Shown here: one piece after another, positions 1 through 14,677 of the stretch
How positions within the stretch are numbered: position 1 is the stretch's first letter
How the letters are laid out: each line of letters begins with the position of its first letter
DNA from: Portunus trituberculatus
Lineage: Eukaryota > Arthropoda > Malacostraca > Decapoda > Portunidae
Direction of reading: 5' to 3'
DNA length: 64,000 nucleotides
NCBI RefSeq assembly: GCF_017591435.1
Contig: NC_059283.1
Location: 2,697,685-2,761,684 of the forward strand
The notes under the pieces: model-generated
The model's input: only the letters and a program-made list of their open reading frames with translations
What the model was told of the DNA's origin: nothing
Database searches by the model: none
Made by a program: the position numbers and the translations under genes

Positions 1-89
1 TGTGTTGTTCCTTGTGTGTTGATGATGCAGAAAGTGGCCCGCATGATGAAGGTATACACAAGGAAACCGCTGATGTTGATGCAGAGGTA

Positions 90-700
90 GACAGGAGAGA
101 ACAGTTAGAGTGATAGACACGTAACCTGGAAATGCAAACGATGTGGGAGGTTGAAAATGGTGAAAGCTAAGCAAATAAACATGAAAATAAGCACGATAGA
201 TGTAGAGAACCAGACGCAACAATAAGCACGTATGCAGACAGGAAGGCAGTTGGCCACGTAATCTAAAATCGCAGACAAAGAGTGGTTGAAATTTAGAGAC
301 GTGCAAATGTAGATAAGCACATGTACCGCTACACACGAAGGCACGCAGATCACACATGTCCAGATTTATGTACACACTCCACTAAACACGAATGGGGACA
401 GGAAGACAGGTAGATTCGCAGCCTGAAAATGCAAATACAAAAGACGAAAGTGGAAAAAAATGCACCGTTGTAAAGGAAGAAACAGACAATAAAAGACAGC
501 AAAACAATGGTGGACACGCATGTAAATAAGAAGATAGGAAATCGGAGAATGCAGATAAATAAGAAAATGCAAATACAAAACACTCTAAAAATCTGCTCCG
601 TTATAAAAGGTATAAGTAGACAAAACACTGATAATAATAGTGGACACATATATAAACAGGAAGACAAATAAGTCCAAAAATGCAGGTAGATAAGAAGAAA
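90..700. repeat. Degenerate tandem repeat, period about 130 bp
   Basis: A recurring block of the form ACAGGAAGACAG ... AAAATGCA(AATACAAAA) appears near 238, 398, 526 and 655, so the last three copies are spaced about 128-130 bp. Copies near 512 and 641 also share a TGGACACRYATRTAAA segment. Copies are strongly diverged. The minus-strand open frames here are low-complexity Phe/Leu/Cys/Ile translations of this A-rich array and are not called as genes. Confidence 0.5.
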
Positions 701-838
701 AAAAAAAAAAAGCAACACACGTATACTACTACACAGGAAAAAGAGAAAATTCAATAAACACGAGAAGAAATTTTAAAAAGCAACACAACAGATAGAATAT
801 TCACTCGCACACAATATTTAGCACAGGAGAGAATTATT

Positions 839-1294
839 GCTGGACTAATGATCGACTTTATTATTCATGAACGCCATTAACTCTTAGATAGAAATGCTTC
901 CTGAATGTCATAAGGCGTAAGGCAAATTGCTCCACGCCTGGTCACAAGAACTGAGTACCAAATAATGGGGATGTGTGGGAGCTTATCTCAGGACGCATCA
1001 AGGGCACTGTAGAAACCTCAGGAAGCCATTGTCAAGCTCCAAGGATGAAATAAAGGAAAGGTTACTCGAACTTCAAGGATGAGATGGGACGTGGCTTGTT
1101 TTCATGAAGTGTTATGAATGATTAGTTATTGGCATGGTCTTTAGTGGGTAGATTAACTCCGTGAGGCTTCAATGATACTTGTAAATTGTTCCAGAAGCTT
1201 CAAGAATTCATGTTTTTTTTTATTGGCGAGATTCAGGAGTTAGAGAAAGGTGAGGTTCCCATGCATGAAGACTGAATTACAGTGGTCATTCATT
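839..1294. other. Unique non-coding stretch
   Basis: Mixed-composition DNA without a long open frame. Phrases such as CTTCAAGGATGAGATG near 1070 resemble outlying diverged units of the 31-bp minisatellite that follows. No gene is seen. Confidence 0.4.
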
Positions 1295-1309
1295 GGACAG
1301 CTTTAATAC

Positions 1310-1605
1310 ATAAGGAGGTTACTTATATACAGTTCAAGAAATCATCAGAGCTTCCGCCACAAAGCTTCAAAAATTGTTAGGGTTATCCGTGAATTTTCAA
1401 ATGTAAGAGTGACTATTTCCATAAATCTTCAAGAATTAGAAAGGGTATCCACCATAAAGCTGTAGCAATTAGGGAATTACTCATATAAAGCTTCAAAAAG
1501 TATGCTTCTCCCATAAAGCTTTAAGAATTAGAGGCTCTTCTTGAAAAGCTTGGAGAATTAGAGAGATTACACTCACAAAGCATCAAGAATCAGAGAACTT
1601 AATAC
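1310..1605. repeat. 31-bp minisatellite, about nine diverged units
   Basis: Units with the core AYAAAGCTTCAAGAATTAG start near 1329, 1360, 1391, 1421, 1453, 1485, 1513, 1544 and 1575, giving a spacing of 28-32 bp. Each unit ends in a short TTAC/TATCC-like pyrimidine segment. The HindIII-like AAGCTT core is kept in most copies. No coding potential is seen. Confidence 0.7.
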
Positions 1606-1682
1606 CACACCACAAAACACTTAAAAAAATCCAGCAAGAACGAGTAAATGAGTGAATTTCCTGGGTGAGTGACGACATTCTT

Positions 1683-1762
1683 CATCCCCTCAGCAAGGAT
1701 TCGAACCCAGGTCATGCGCACTAATCGAAAACATCACCAACCACTTAGCCACGAGGAGTAAA
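1683..1762 (-). mobile_element. Decayed tRNA-like SINE head
   Basis: Read on the minus strand, this contains an A-box-like GTGGCTAAGTGGTTGG and a perfect B box GGTTCGAATCC (complement at 1697-1707) at tRNA-like spacing. The T stem and acceptor stem have mismatches, so it is not a working tRNA gene. The T(T)TCGA loop suggests descent from tRNA-Ser(CGA), but this is weak. The body beyond the tRNA head is not recognisable. Confidence 0.6.
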
Positions 1763-2098
1763 CACTTAACGAGACACGTAGAATAAGATTTGATTCTAAG
1801 TGTTAATCTTGTCGCTTTAGAATTGCAAGGAAAACCCATTACTTTCACCAGAGATAATTTGCCTGAAGTAAAAAACATAAAAAAAGGTAAATGGCGGACG
1901 GAGAAGTAGCAGCGGCGGTAACTGTAATCATGGACCATAAATTTTAATGGCTGGGTTGTTGCAGTGTTGTTTATGCCTCAGAATGTTAGAGGATAATTAT
2001 GATGCAGGATTTTAATCATCTGTTATCTTTCATTTTCTTAGGCGTGACTCTTCTCATCGTTAAGACCATGAATGAGTTTGCGTCCGTGGCTTTAGTAG

Positions 2099-2515
<417 letters not shown>

Positions 2516-2519
<4 letters not shown>

Positions 2520-3745
2520 ACCCTCCCCTACACATTGCTGCATCCACCAAAGAAAGGAACCAATTGGAAAGTTTATTAGCATCAGAAGATAGCCAGACGT
2601 GTTCACAATCTCCCTCCTTTCCGTCACGCCTTCGGTCTTGTGATTGTGGAAATGCAGCGACTTTTCTGACGGGTCGATCTAAAATTGTGAAGTGCACTGA
2701 CGCCTCGGCAACAAATGATCTCCCAGCGACAGCATTTTATTGACGGAGACGTAGCGATGACTGGGTGGAATAGAGACTGCGATGGGACGAAAAGGGAATA
2801 GGAGAACCTGAAGAAGAAGAAGAAGAGGAAGAAGAAGCAGGAAGATACATAGAAGTAAACGTCAATAAGGAAGTGATAGAGGACCACGAAGGAGAAGATA
2901 GAGAAGAAGAAACCTGGAAAAGAAAGAAGATGCATAGGAGAAAACACAAACTAGGAAACTGAAGAGAGGAAGGGAGTGAACGAAGTGAGGGAAACAGGGA
3001 AACAGAAATGTGGAATAAAACTATAATAGGACAATTTGGGAGTCTGGGAGTATCACTTGACATGATCAATCACGAGGGGGAGGCGAGGTGAGGGTCGCTA
3101 CCTCTCAAGACTCACGGGGCCCACTTACCGCCCCTGGCCCTTCCTTTCTTCCCTCCCACACCGCCACGAGACTCTAAGGGCGCCGCAGATCGAGTACTAC
3201 TGAAGACATTCGCACCGTCAGAAGTAAAGGAAGGGAAATACCTGTAAGTTTATTTTGATGGGCTCGTAAGGTTTTAGTGTTGAAATGTAAAGTAAAGGTG
3301 TTGGTTTGAGCTTGTGTTTTGCGTCTTTTGTGTTGTGTCTGTGTTGCCTTGTGGTTTGTGGGTGAGCAAGGTCTTGTTTGAGTTGTATGCAGGGTGAGCA
3401 GTGAGTGCGGTGAGTGTGTGATGAGATAAAGTGAAAGAACGAAATGTTTATGAGAAAAAGAAAGATAGGGAATGAAATAGGCAAGGCAAAGATTAATGTT
3501 ACTGTAAATAATAAGAAAGACAGATGTAAAGAATGATACACGTAAGTAGAAACGCAGAGTTGGTGAGTTGGATAGTGGATGGGTCATAGAAATGTTACTG
3601 AACTGTTTTATCAGTGGTCAGGTGACAAAACACATGTTGCCACACCTGCACCACACCTGTGACTACTGCCCGGATGTGCAACCTGTATGTGCCTCACCAA
3701 ACCTTCACTATAAGCAAGGAGTTTGTATCACTACTATATGTACTA

Positions 3746-3749
<4 letters not shown>
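2516..3749. other. Intergenic stretch, no gene seen
   Basis: Contains a polypurine segment at about 2800-2960 (AGAAGAAGAAG-like) and a GC-rich patch at 3070-3190. The patch has a CTTACC at 3124-3129 that would read as a splice donor on the minus strand. Open frames are low-complexity and match no family that I know. Confidence 0.4.

Positions 3750-3822
<73 letters not shown>
3750..3822. repeat. (TC)n microsatellite
   Basis: Perfect CT/TC dinucleotide tract of 73 bp. Confidence 0.98.
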
Positions 3823-3827
<5 letters not shown>

Positions 3828-6800
3828 TGGAAACCATGAAAAACGGTTGATTTATTTTCATTTTATTCCATCTTTTAAACATGCCTACATATAGAATACC
3901 TTTTTTCTGATTCATTTATTTCTATTTATCATTTATATATATTCATTTATTTTTTTGGCCTAATCAAGTTTTAATAGCAATCGTAACTTTAAGAAATTTG
4001 CTCCGAAATATCGTGTTTATCGTCTTTTTTTTTTTCATTTTCTCTCAGTTGCTAAAACATATCTTCAGCTTTCGTATGAGTTTTTCTTTTTACTTCAATC
4101 TAACCTCAATAATATCAATCACAAAATGATGAGATTTGTTTCGGTATTACACTTTCATCTTCCTGCCGTGTTCCCGCGCCTCGTTCCTCGTTCCCTCCTG
4201 TATCTCTCCCAAAACAACTCGCGACATGCAAATCTCACCAACCCACTGGCTTTTGATGAGAAATTGATCAGGCGGGGCTGGCTGGCTGGCGGTACCCATC
4301 ACGTGATAGGTTTCTCTTGGTTTCCCTTGATCAGCTGATTGTGTCCCACTGTTACTGCCGTGGCGGGTAATGGAGCTCCCTTCTTGTTTTTCTCCGTCCT
4401 GTTGTCACACCGCCATGATCTGTTTGGGTCGATGCGCCCTTGAAAGAGACTCATCGAGGCGCTGTATACTACGGCAAGAATTCATTACCGGAGACAATAC
4501 CAAGTAAATATAGGACGGGTGGAGCAGATGTTATTTGAGGGTGTGTCGGTTATTGGTAACACTGCAGGCGCCCCTCTCCCTCCCTCCACGCCCTCTCCTC
4601 CTCCCCAACCATCGCCGCCCCAGGCCCTCCACTGTATTGGTCGTCACAAGATGGTGGAGGGGAGAGGGGAGGGGACGCAGTGTCGGGAGGGAAGTGAGAG
4701 GAGACTGGGGTTGAAGGGGAGGGAGTGGTGAGGGGCGAAAATGCGGGATGGTGGTGATGGTCTTAATTAAGGTGTTGGTGATGGTGGTGGTGATAGTGGG
4801 ATGGTATGGTGGCGGTGGTGGTGGTGGTAGCAGCGTGAGAGAACGGGCAGTAGAGGGTGAGGATAATGGTTTGGATATTATAATAGATAATGATGTAAAA
4901 TTGGTGATTACTTTCGGCAAAAACCGTACAGGGGATGGTTGCGTGTGCGGTGGTGGTTGTGGTGGTAGTGGTGGCGGTCATAGTAGTGGGTGAGAAGGCG
5001 ACACGTGTGATGGTGATGATGGCGGCGGTGGTGCCCTTAGCAAAACACCATTACATTCTGATGGATACACGGAAGGAGCACAAGTATCAACCCCAAAGCA
5101 AAATAACGATACGGGAAAAAATGTAAAAAAATGAAAATAAAATACAGAAGACTGATACTTTGCAATCCTAGACGAACGGATGGATTGAAGCAGGAGAGAA
5201 GGGAGGAAGAGAGGGAGACAGGATTAATAGTGGATGCCAAGAGAGGTGTGAGGTAATGGGAGGTGAGAGGAGAGGGGAGGTGAGAGGGGACCGGATGGGG
5301 AGGCATGGGGAAGGGTGGGGAGGGCGAGGGCGATATTAACTGCTTGGAGGGGAGGTATATTAGGACGGCCAGCTGGTCGACCTAGCGAATATGAAGAAAA
5401 AAAGAAGCCATGTGTGAAGGGAGAGGTTCAGGGGCGGCCACAACCATTATTAATATTCTACTGAAAGTGGTGAAAGTGTTATCATTGATTATTCCATATT
5501 TTTATCATTCTGGATTCTTTTTTAAGCAACTTTCTTTCGAATCCCTTTTTAGCGTACTTTCTAAAGGTGTGTCTTTTTTTTCTTCACCTCCATTCTCGTA
5601 ATCTGTGTTGCAAATTGACTTTCTCATCCCAGATAATTAAATCTATATGAGTGATGTTGATTACCCACCTTTCATTGTTTCTTTGTTTATTCATATAACT
5701 TTCAATTCCATTTTTTGCTTACTTTCTAAACCTGATTTTCTTTTTCTCTTCCATCTTGCCAATTATGTGCATCGTATCAGTTTGTTTTTTTGTCAGGTAA
5801 TTAATCATACGAAGGAGTGAGGGTGTCGCCTCGCCCTTACACCTGCAGGAGGCGAGAAGAGGAGGTTCAGATCTCTTAGAAAAGGTTCCAATCCTCCTCC
5901 TTAACTCTTCGTGATGAATGTCAACTTAGATGGAGTATCGCTGGCAACGGTCAATCCTTCACGTCTTCCTCCTGCGCCCCTCTCGTCCCTCTTGCCTCGC
6001 GCCCCTACATCACCACTTTACTGACACACACTCGCTCAACACCTGGGGACACCTGACCTTCCCGCGGGCCCTTAATCTTCATATCACCTTTTTTATGCCA
6101 TTCACTCAGCTTCGATCTAAGAGCATATACCTTCCTTATCAGTGTATGTACATTTTGCAATACGGAAAGGTTCTGTTTGGCAATGTTTCGTCTCTTCTCC
6201 TTAACTTTCATGTATGTATGTTTCCCTGATGACTTAGTGTGATGGATTCTCAACCTAGTGTCTCGTAAATGTGTTAGCTTTTAATTTTCGCTTTTTGTAC
6301 AGCGTTTTCGTGTGTCTGTCTGCTTTTCCTTGTGTTTTGTATGTACAGGTATGCACGTGTTCTCTTACTGCCTGTGTCTTGCAGTGCGTTGAAATGTGTT
6401 ATCTTTTTTAATGATTTTAATGGATTTGTATCCCTTGCAGGTTTTTGCGTTTTATGTCTTTGTATTCTAGTTTGCTAATATCATCAATATCCTGTGCTCT
6501 TTGTCTTGAATGAAAATATTATTAGTTTTTTCTTCTTTTTTAACATATCCATGCACTCGTATTGATTAAAAGTGCCCTGGAATTCTTTGTGATTTTAAAG
6601 TATTCTAGTTTTGTATTACCACGCGTGTTCCCCGTGCTCTGTGATCCTTGCATTGGGTGGAAGTGAAGCCAGAGTGCCGTTGAAGGTGGAAGGAGACAGG
6701 TCGTCGCGTAGGTAGTCTGGGCGAGGGTCTGAGGGAACCTTGTAAACACGTCGTGAGAGGTCGCCAAACGAACACGAGAAGTGACAGACTCGGATGAGAT

Positions 6801-6928
6801 GTGAGGAGGTTGTTACGGCTAATGGGCTCACTGCGACGCCGCTGGAGAGGTCAAAATCCAATACATATGAAGAGAGCTGATAACAAGACGGCATCAGGAT
6901 GTTACCTTAGCGATGCCAGAGTTGTCGT

Positions 6929-6931
<3 letters not shown>
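3823..6931. other. Intergenic stretch with GGT-rich segments, no gene seen
   Basis: AT-rich to about 4130, then mixed composition. Imperfect GGT/GAT triplet-rich DNA lies at 4741-4830 and 4940-5030, and a purine-rich run with GGGAGGTGAGAGG-type phrases at about 5190-5320. A CACGTGA E-box-like site occurs near 4301. AT-rich unique DNA follows from 5450 to 6650. No supported exon. Confidence 0.4.
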
Positions 6932-7005
<74 letters not shown>

Positions 7006-7016
7006 CAGGCAGGCAG
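6932..7016. repeat. (CA)n followed by a short (GGCA)n
   Basis: Perfect CA tract at 6932-7003, passing directly into about three AGGC/GGCA units. Confidence 0.97.
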
Positions 7017-7209
7017 AAAAAAAAGGTAAAAAAAAAAAGAACTCACAGCTATAATGAGGAGTCCCCACAAAGTGAAAACGAGGCAGAAAACTATAACGAG
7101 GGGCGTAATTTCTTTACTCGTATTTTTTAAACAAACTCGAAAAAGAAAGGAGACACTACTTTCCCCGCGCACCAACAAGTCTACAAGTGAGCGACCTGAT
7201 ATGGGTGTA

Positions 7210-7211
<2 letters not shown>

Positions 7212-7262
<51 letters not shown>
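7212..7262. repeat. (GA)n microsatellite
   Basis: Perfect AG dinucleotide tract of about 51 bp. Confidence 0.97.
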
Positions 7263-7266
<4 letters not shown>

Positions 7267-7679
7267 ACAAGAGAGCCAGAGGTGCAAGAGAGAGAGAGAA
7301 GAAAAAAGGCAAAATAATACCCAAGGTTGTGAATTTGTCACTTTTTGGCAGATGAACAAGACTCGGGCGGACGTATTTGAACACAATTTGCATAAGTTAG
7401 TGTAACCAGCTGCAGCTCCGCCTCCCCTCAGCAGGTCCAGCCACGCTCCTATATATCCCATGTTTATTTCTCATTATATCTTTACATAAAAGATAAATCT
7501 GCCTTTATTGAAGAAGGGAAGAACGGTGAGGACGCGAGAGAGAGAGCTGGACGTCGATGGCATGGAAGGAGGAGGAAGAGGAGGAGGAGGAGGAGGCAGG
7601 GTAGAAAAGGATTGGAAGGGAGGTAAGGGAGGTATAGGAAAGTGAAGGAGGTGGTGGATGGGGACATGGTAGGGAGCCG

Positions 7680-8060
7680 CACCTCCCCCAATCAGTGGCC
7701 GGATCTTAACGAGTGCGTGGCCCACTTGTCACCAGCAGCGCTAATGACGTCGTTAAAATGAAAATAATTGTTCAGTCACCTTGTTAGGCCACTTACCGTC
7801 CGGGCCTCATTTAACACGCTCGTTTGGACACGCTAATGATTGAGGGGGAAGTTTGAAGGTGATGCAATTTTGGAATTCTGCCCAGGCCGTGTGGAGGGAG
7901 TCGCGGCCTCAGTAATTGGGTCCCTTTTTCATATTCCTTTACCAGGCAGTTTTAGTCAAGTTTTTGGAAGGAAATTTTCATGTGATTGTACTGAGATTTA
8001 TAGTCCTTCAGGTATCGCAGGAAGTGGGTAATTAATTAGCAGGTGGCTGGCGCTGCGGCG
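7680..8060. other. Complex unique island, possible conserved non-coding element
   Basis: Balanced GC/AT composition without simple repeats, in contrast to the flanks. It has homeodomain-type TAAT cores (GCTAATGA near 7831, GTAATT near 7912) and a CRE-like TGACGTC near 7746. A GTAAGTGGCC splice-donor-like sequence lies near 7786-7795 on the minus strand. No open frame is persuasive. A regulatory role is inference only. Confidence 0.2.
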
Positions 8061-10662
<2,602 letters not shown>

Positions 10663-10920
10663 GGAACACTGCATGCACTCTTTCATCACATATATTAATT
10701 CAGTTTATTCATCGTACTCTCAACAGGTTTGCCTTCTTGTTACTTTCACATCTCACCTTCACAGTCCACTCTTATCTCACCCTCACCTCACACCCTTACT
10801 TTGCACCCTCACTTATCACCACCTTTCACTTCACCTACCCTCTCACCTATTCTTCCTATCCACTCCTTTCTTTTGTTCCTTACACTCACTTTCTCACCTT
10901 GTTCTTGCATCTCTTCGCAG

Positions 10921-11012
10921 CTTTCGCCTCTCACCTGATATGGCCTCATCTCTACCTGGACTGGGAAAGAAGAGGATTCCTGTTTTATTCACTCGTTTTA
11001 CTGCTGCCGAGG
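10921..11012 (+). other. Candidate internal exon, 92 bp, unidentified
   Basis: A long pyrimidine tract ends in CTCTTCGCAG at 10920, a strong 3' splice-site context. A good 5' splice site GAGG|GTAAGA lies at 11012/11013. Two of three frames are open across the 92 bp. One frame contains ATGGCC in a favourable start context and reads SLPGLGKKRIPVLFT. I do not recognise the peptide. The pyrimidine-rich DNA at 10740-10920 raises the chance of a false acceptor. A second donor-like CAG|GTGAGC follows at 11040. Confidence 0.2.
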
Positions 11013-11863
11013 GTAAGACACACCTGGTGATGTCCTCAGGTGAGCTGGACGCCACTATCTCTCTACCTGATACCTGAGTCCTCGTATAAAAGGTAATTAC
11101 TTAATGCATGAAGGTGAGTAACATGAAGGAGACGGTAGGTGATGTTCTACTTGTATTACTGTAGTCGTGGTGAAAAGTCTGGTATTATTCTACATTTTCT
11201 TGTATTTTGTGTTTCATCTCAATCTTATGTACTCTGATATGTTAAGAATCTAATATTGTCAGCTTTTGTAAGATTTTCAAGAGATCAGAGGACGTATATT
11301 GAAGTGAGTGCAGCTGATCACTATATTATGGAATGTATTAATTTCTAGCTTTTCTCAATGATGATGTGTTCTCAGTTTCTGGAAAGACAACAGTGTTATA
11401 AGATGAAGGGAGTTGAGTGTAATACTTCGTCGTTGCCTTGTTTAACCTGTTGATACTCCAGCATTTATAAATTCAGTTTCTCCACGGATTTTCTTGTAAT
11501 TTCTCAAAGACTAATGGAGCAATTAAACATTGAGTACTTATTACGAAGGATACAAGTTTGGATTTAGAAATGCACAAATCCAGTTTCCTCGGTGAGACAT
11601 GCCGATTTATATTATGTTGTTTAATAGTTCCTTTTCAAAACAATACTTACAACATTCATTTTCTTTTTTATTGACAAATATAAGCGCCATTTATTTTTTC
11701 CATGCGTAAAAAAGGACAGTTAGAGGCACGAAAACGTAACTGAAATGATAAGAAAAGTACCATTTTGAATTTTCTGTAAAAAAATCAAAGTAGAAAGTTT
11801 AGGATAAAGACCAGTTTAGTGTTGAATTATACTTTTTCTACGTACATAAGACACTAACCTAAC

Positions 11864-11865
<2 letters not shown>
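11013..11865. other. AT-rich unique stretch, no gene seen
   Basis: A TATAAAAGG occurs at 11085-11093 and ATGAAG|GTGAGT at 11108-11119, but they are too close together to be a promoter and its start codon. The rest is plain AT-rich DNA. Confidence 0.4.

Positions 11866-11952
<87 letters not shown>
11866..11952. repeat. (AC)n microsatellite
   Basis: Perfect 87-bp AC tract preceded by CTAACCTAACCT. Confidence 0.98.
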
Positions 11953-11953
<1 letters not shown>

Positions 11954-12808
11954 CAGAGCAAGTTACCGTCTTTGTAATACGGATTTTTATCACTCATTCC
12001 CATGACCAAAAAGAAAAGATAATAGTCACTCATTTGTATTTTTCCGAGTCACTTCAACTAATGGAGACACCCTTGGCGAGACTGAGGAGGATGTGCAGCT
12101 TTCACGTGCTTAGACACAGATATAAAGATTAACTCTTATTCCGTAAATTGACTTGTGGTTTAGTAATGCTTCTCAAATGCAAGTATTATTATTATTTAGT
12201 ATTTTTTTCTTTATGTGACTGGTATGTTGTGATGAATATTTTGTCTAATGCAATAAAAATAATTCAAAAAAAGAAGAAAACCGAATAACAACAATGATTA
12301 ATAGTACTAGTAATGAAACTAGAAACAGCAATACTGATAGAAACAAAGACAATAACAACACTAATAATAATAATGATAACAAAGTAACACCGATAACAAT
12401 GGAGGGAGAGAAAATAACGGACCACGTGTGAGAACAGACCGACAAAACCAACATCGCGAAGGTTTTGGTATTGAATAAACGGGCAGGTGTAAACACGAGA
12501 GCAGCGGACAGGCACGCCGGGCTTAATAGACAGGTAGGGAAGGCCCAGGACAAGTAAACACACAATCCAGACCAAGGAAACGCGGGAAAGGTGGCGCTGG
12601 AATAACATAGGAGTGGTAGTTGTAGTAGGAGGAGGAATAGGAGGGGGAGATAGAAATACATAAAAGAGATACTTGAGAATTTTGTATCTATATATAGTGA
12701 TTTGAAGGATAGTATGATGGAATAAAGAAACGAGGAGAGAAGGTAGATTGCACTGAAAGAAAAGAAACTATATACTCTTTGGCCTACAACGACAGTGGCT
12801 GATGAGGC
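11953..12808. other. Intergenic stretch, no gene seen
   Basis: A/T-rich, with AATAATAATGATAAC-type imperfect triplets at 12285-12385. The minus-strand frames of 114-138 codons are hydrophobic low-complexity and match nothing I recognise. Confidence 0.4.
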
Positions 12809-12899
12809 ACTACTACTGCTATTACTACCACCACTGCTACCACTGCTACTACTATTACTACCACTACTACTACTACTACTACTACTATTTCTACTGATG

Positions 12900-12940
<41 letters not shown>
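12809..12940. repeat. Imperfect (CTA)n/(CCA)n microsatellite
   Basis: ACT triplets with ACC, GCT and TTT interruptions. The purest part is the final 40 bp. Confidence 0.9.
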
Positions 12941-12941
<1 letters not shown>

Positions 12942-13227
12942 GTCTAATAGAGTAAGGAGGAAGCGAACAATAAGTTTAATGAAGAAGAGTCCTGGTCTAA
13001 CGTTGGAAGGAATAACAAATGGCGCTGGATATAGTACAGTGATTCATATTCGCCTGCAGTGGACAGGTGAAAGTGAGTCAAGCGCAAACACATAACACTG
13101 GAAAGGTAAACAAACAGGTGCAATGCGGCAAATAAACAGATGGTTAGCGGAACAGTCAACAGAGGGCGGCAGGGAAGCTGATCGCATGATAAACACACGA
13201 GCTGGGAAAATACCAGTGCCTGTTTAG

Positions 13228-13230
<3 letters not shown>

Positions 13231-13265
<35 letters not shown>
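13231..13265. repeat. (AC)n microsatellite
   Basis: Perfect AC tract abutting a GATA tetranucleotide run. Confidence 0.97.
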
Positions 13266-13268
<3 letters not shown>

Positions 13269-13330
13269 ATAGATAGATAGTTTATTGACCGTAGTGTACA
13301 AAGACAATGCATCCAAACTTAAAATACAAT
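13266..13330 (-). mobile_element. Possible 3' end of a non-LTR retrotransposon
   Basis: On the minus strand the sequence reads ...GGTCAATAAACTATC followed by (TATC)n, i.e. an AATAAA signal right before a short tetranucleotide tail. This is a common way for arthropod LINE/SINE copies to end, and the adjoining AC tract would mark the insertion point. No coding part is recognised upstream, so the call rests on the tail alone. Confidence 0.35.
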
Positions 13331-13499
13331 GATAACAAAACCACTATACGAACAATCACAAGAACAGTCACCACAAATATTGTAGTCAAAAGGAAAAAAT
13401 ATATATAAAGTACTAAAGTCGATGTAAACGAGCCAGGAAATATGTACATTAATACAAAATTTACTTATATAAATGCAAGATATCATAACTAATAATTTT

Positions 13500-13615
<116 letters not shown>

Positions 13616-13851
13616 GGAGGATGACAGCACACAAGAAGACTCGCAAAGGGACTGACAGGACAATTTCGTCACCTAATGGATGTAACTTTTCATTGTAAGT
13701 CATGTGACCCGGATTTTCCTCGCTCTGTCCTGTCACAAACACGTTCCTTTCCCGTCCGCTGGGTGACTTAACTGACTCAACCTGACCTGCTCTCATGCGT
13801 GACCTTTGTGTATGGTTAATGGTTATGATTGTGTTGTATTGTTGTTACTAT

Positions 13852-13919
13852 TCCTCCTCCTCCTCCCCTCTTCCTTCTCCTCTCCTCCTCCTCCTCCTCC
13901 TCCTCCTACTCCTACTCCT
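13852..13919. repeat. Imperfect (TCC)n microsatellite
   Basis: TCC triplets with CCT, TTC and TAC variants. Confidence 0.9.
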
Positions 13920-14677
13920 TTTCCTTAGATGATATTACTTCACTTTATTTTGTAATTTTGCAACACAATAAAGATGGTAATTCAAATCTCCATCTCTCAC
14001 TCTCCATTTTCTATCTCCCTTCCTTCTCTCACTGTCTCCCTTTCCTTCCTTTTATTTATTCCTTTGCAGTGTCTTACTCATGAATTATAATGAAATATAT
14101 TTTTTTATCATTATTCTTATTGTATCATTAGTAATAGTGGTAGTAGTAGAAGCAATATCGTTGCTTCTCGCTCTTATTGTCATTATAATTGTGACAGCTG
14201 TAACAATACTCACCTTTGCATATTACACCAAGTCCTTAAACTCAAAAACACCAGACACAAAGTAATGCTCGAGAAAAAAACAAGTCACAATCACAAACAC
14301 ATAAACACGCATACACAAACACATGTATACAAACAAAATATAATTACGATGAAAGTTAGCAAGGCATGTAAACGTGCGTGCAGAAGGTAGACTCATAGGA
14401 GGGTGGAGGCGGTATCAAACACGTGTGGCTAGTGAGGCGAACACACACACAAGGGAAGATAAAGTACACCTCGCAACCACTTCATTAGCAGACTGAGGAG
14501 GCGAATCTCTCAGACGAAAGCAGCAGGGAAACGTCGGCTGTAAATCACAAACAGGCTGGCCAAGACTTGTTTGTCCAGCCCGCATTCCATCCCAGATCAT
14601 CACCGGGGCCGCCGAGTGGGTAATTGCAGCCCAGTAAGCCTCAGGAAACATCCGGTCCTGGTTGTCTTCGTCGTTGC
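13920..14677. other. Unique stretch with a complex island at 14460-14660
   Basis: A pyrimidine-rich part at 13980-14060 and TAGTAGTAG-like triplets near 14135 are followed by a GC-balanced, repeat-free island directly before the 150-bp array. It contains GGTAATTGCAG near 14619. The minus-strand 91-codon frame at 14415-14690 is not recognisable. Confidence 0.3.

Noticed and set aside
11085..11120. TATAAAAGG followed by ATGAAG|GTGAGT as a promoter and first exon
   Set aside because: Only 23 bp separate the TATA start from the ATG, so transcription would begin downstream of the start codon.
11846..11866. Telomere-type CCTAA repeats
   Set aside because: Only two CTAAC units are present before the AC tract; no TTAGG array.
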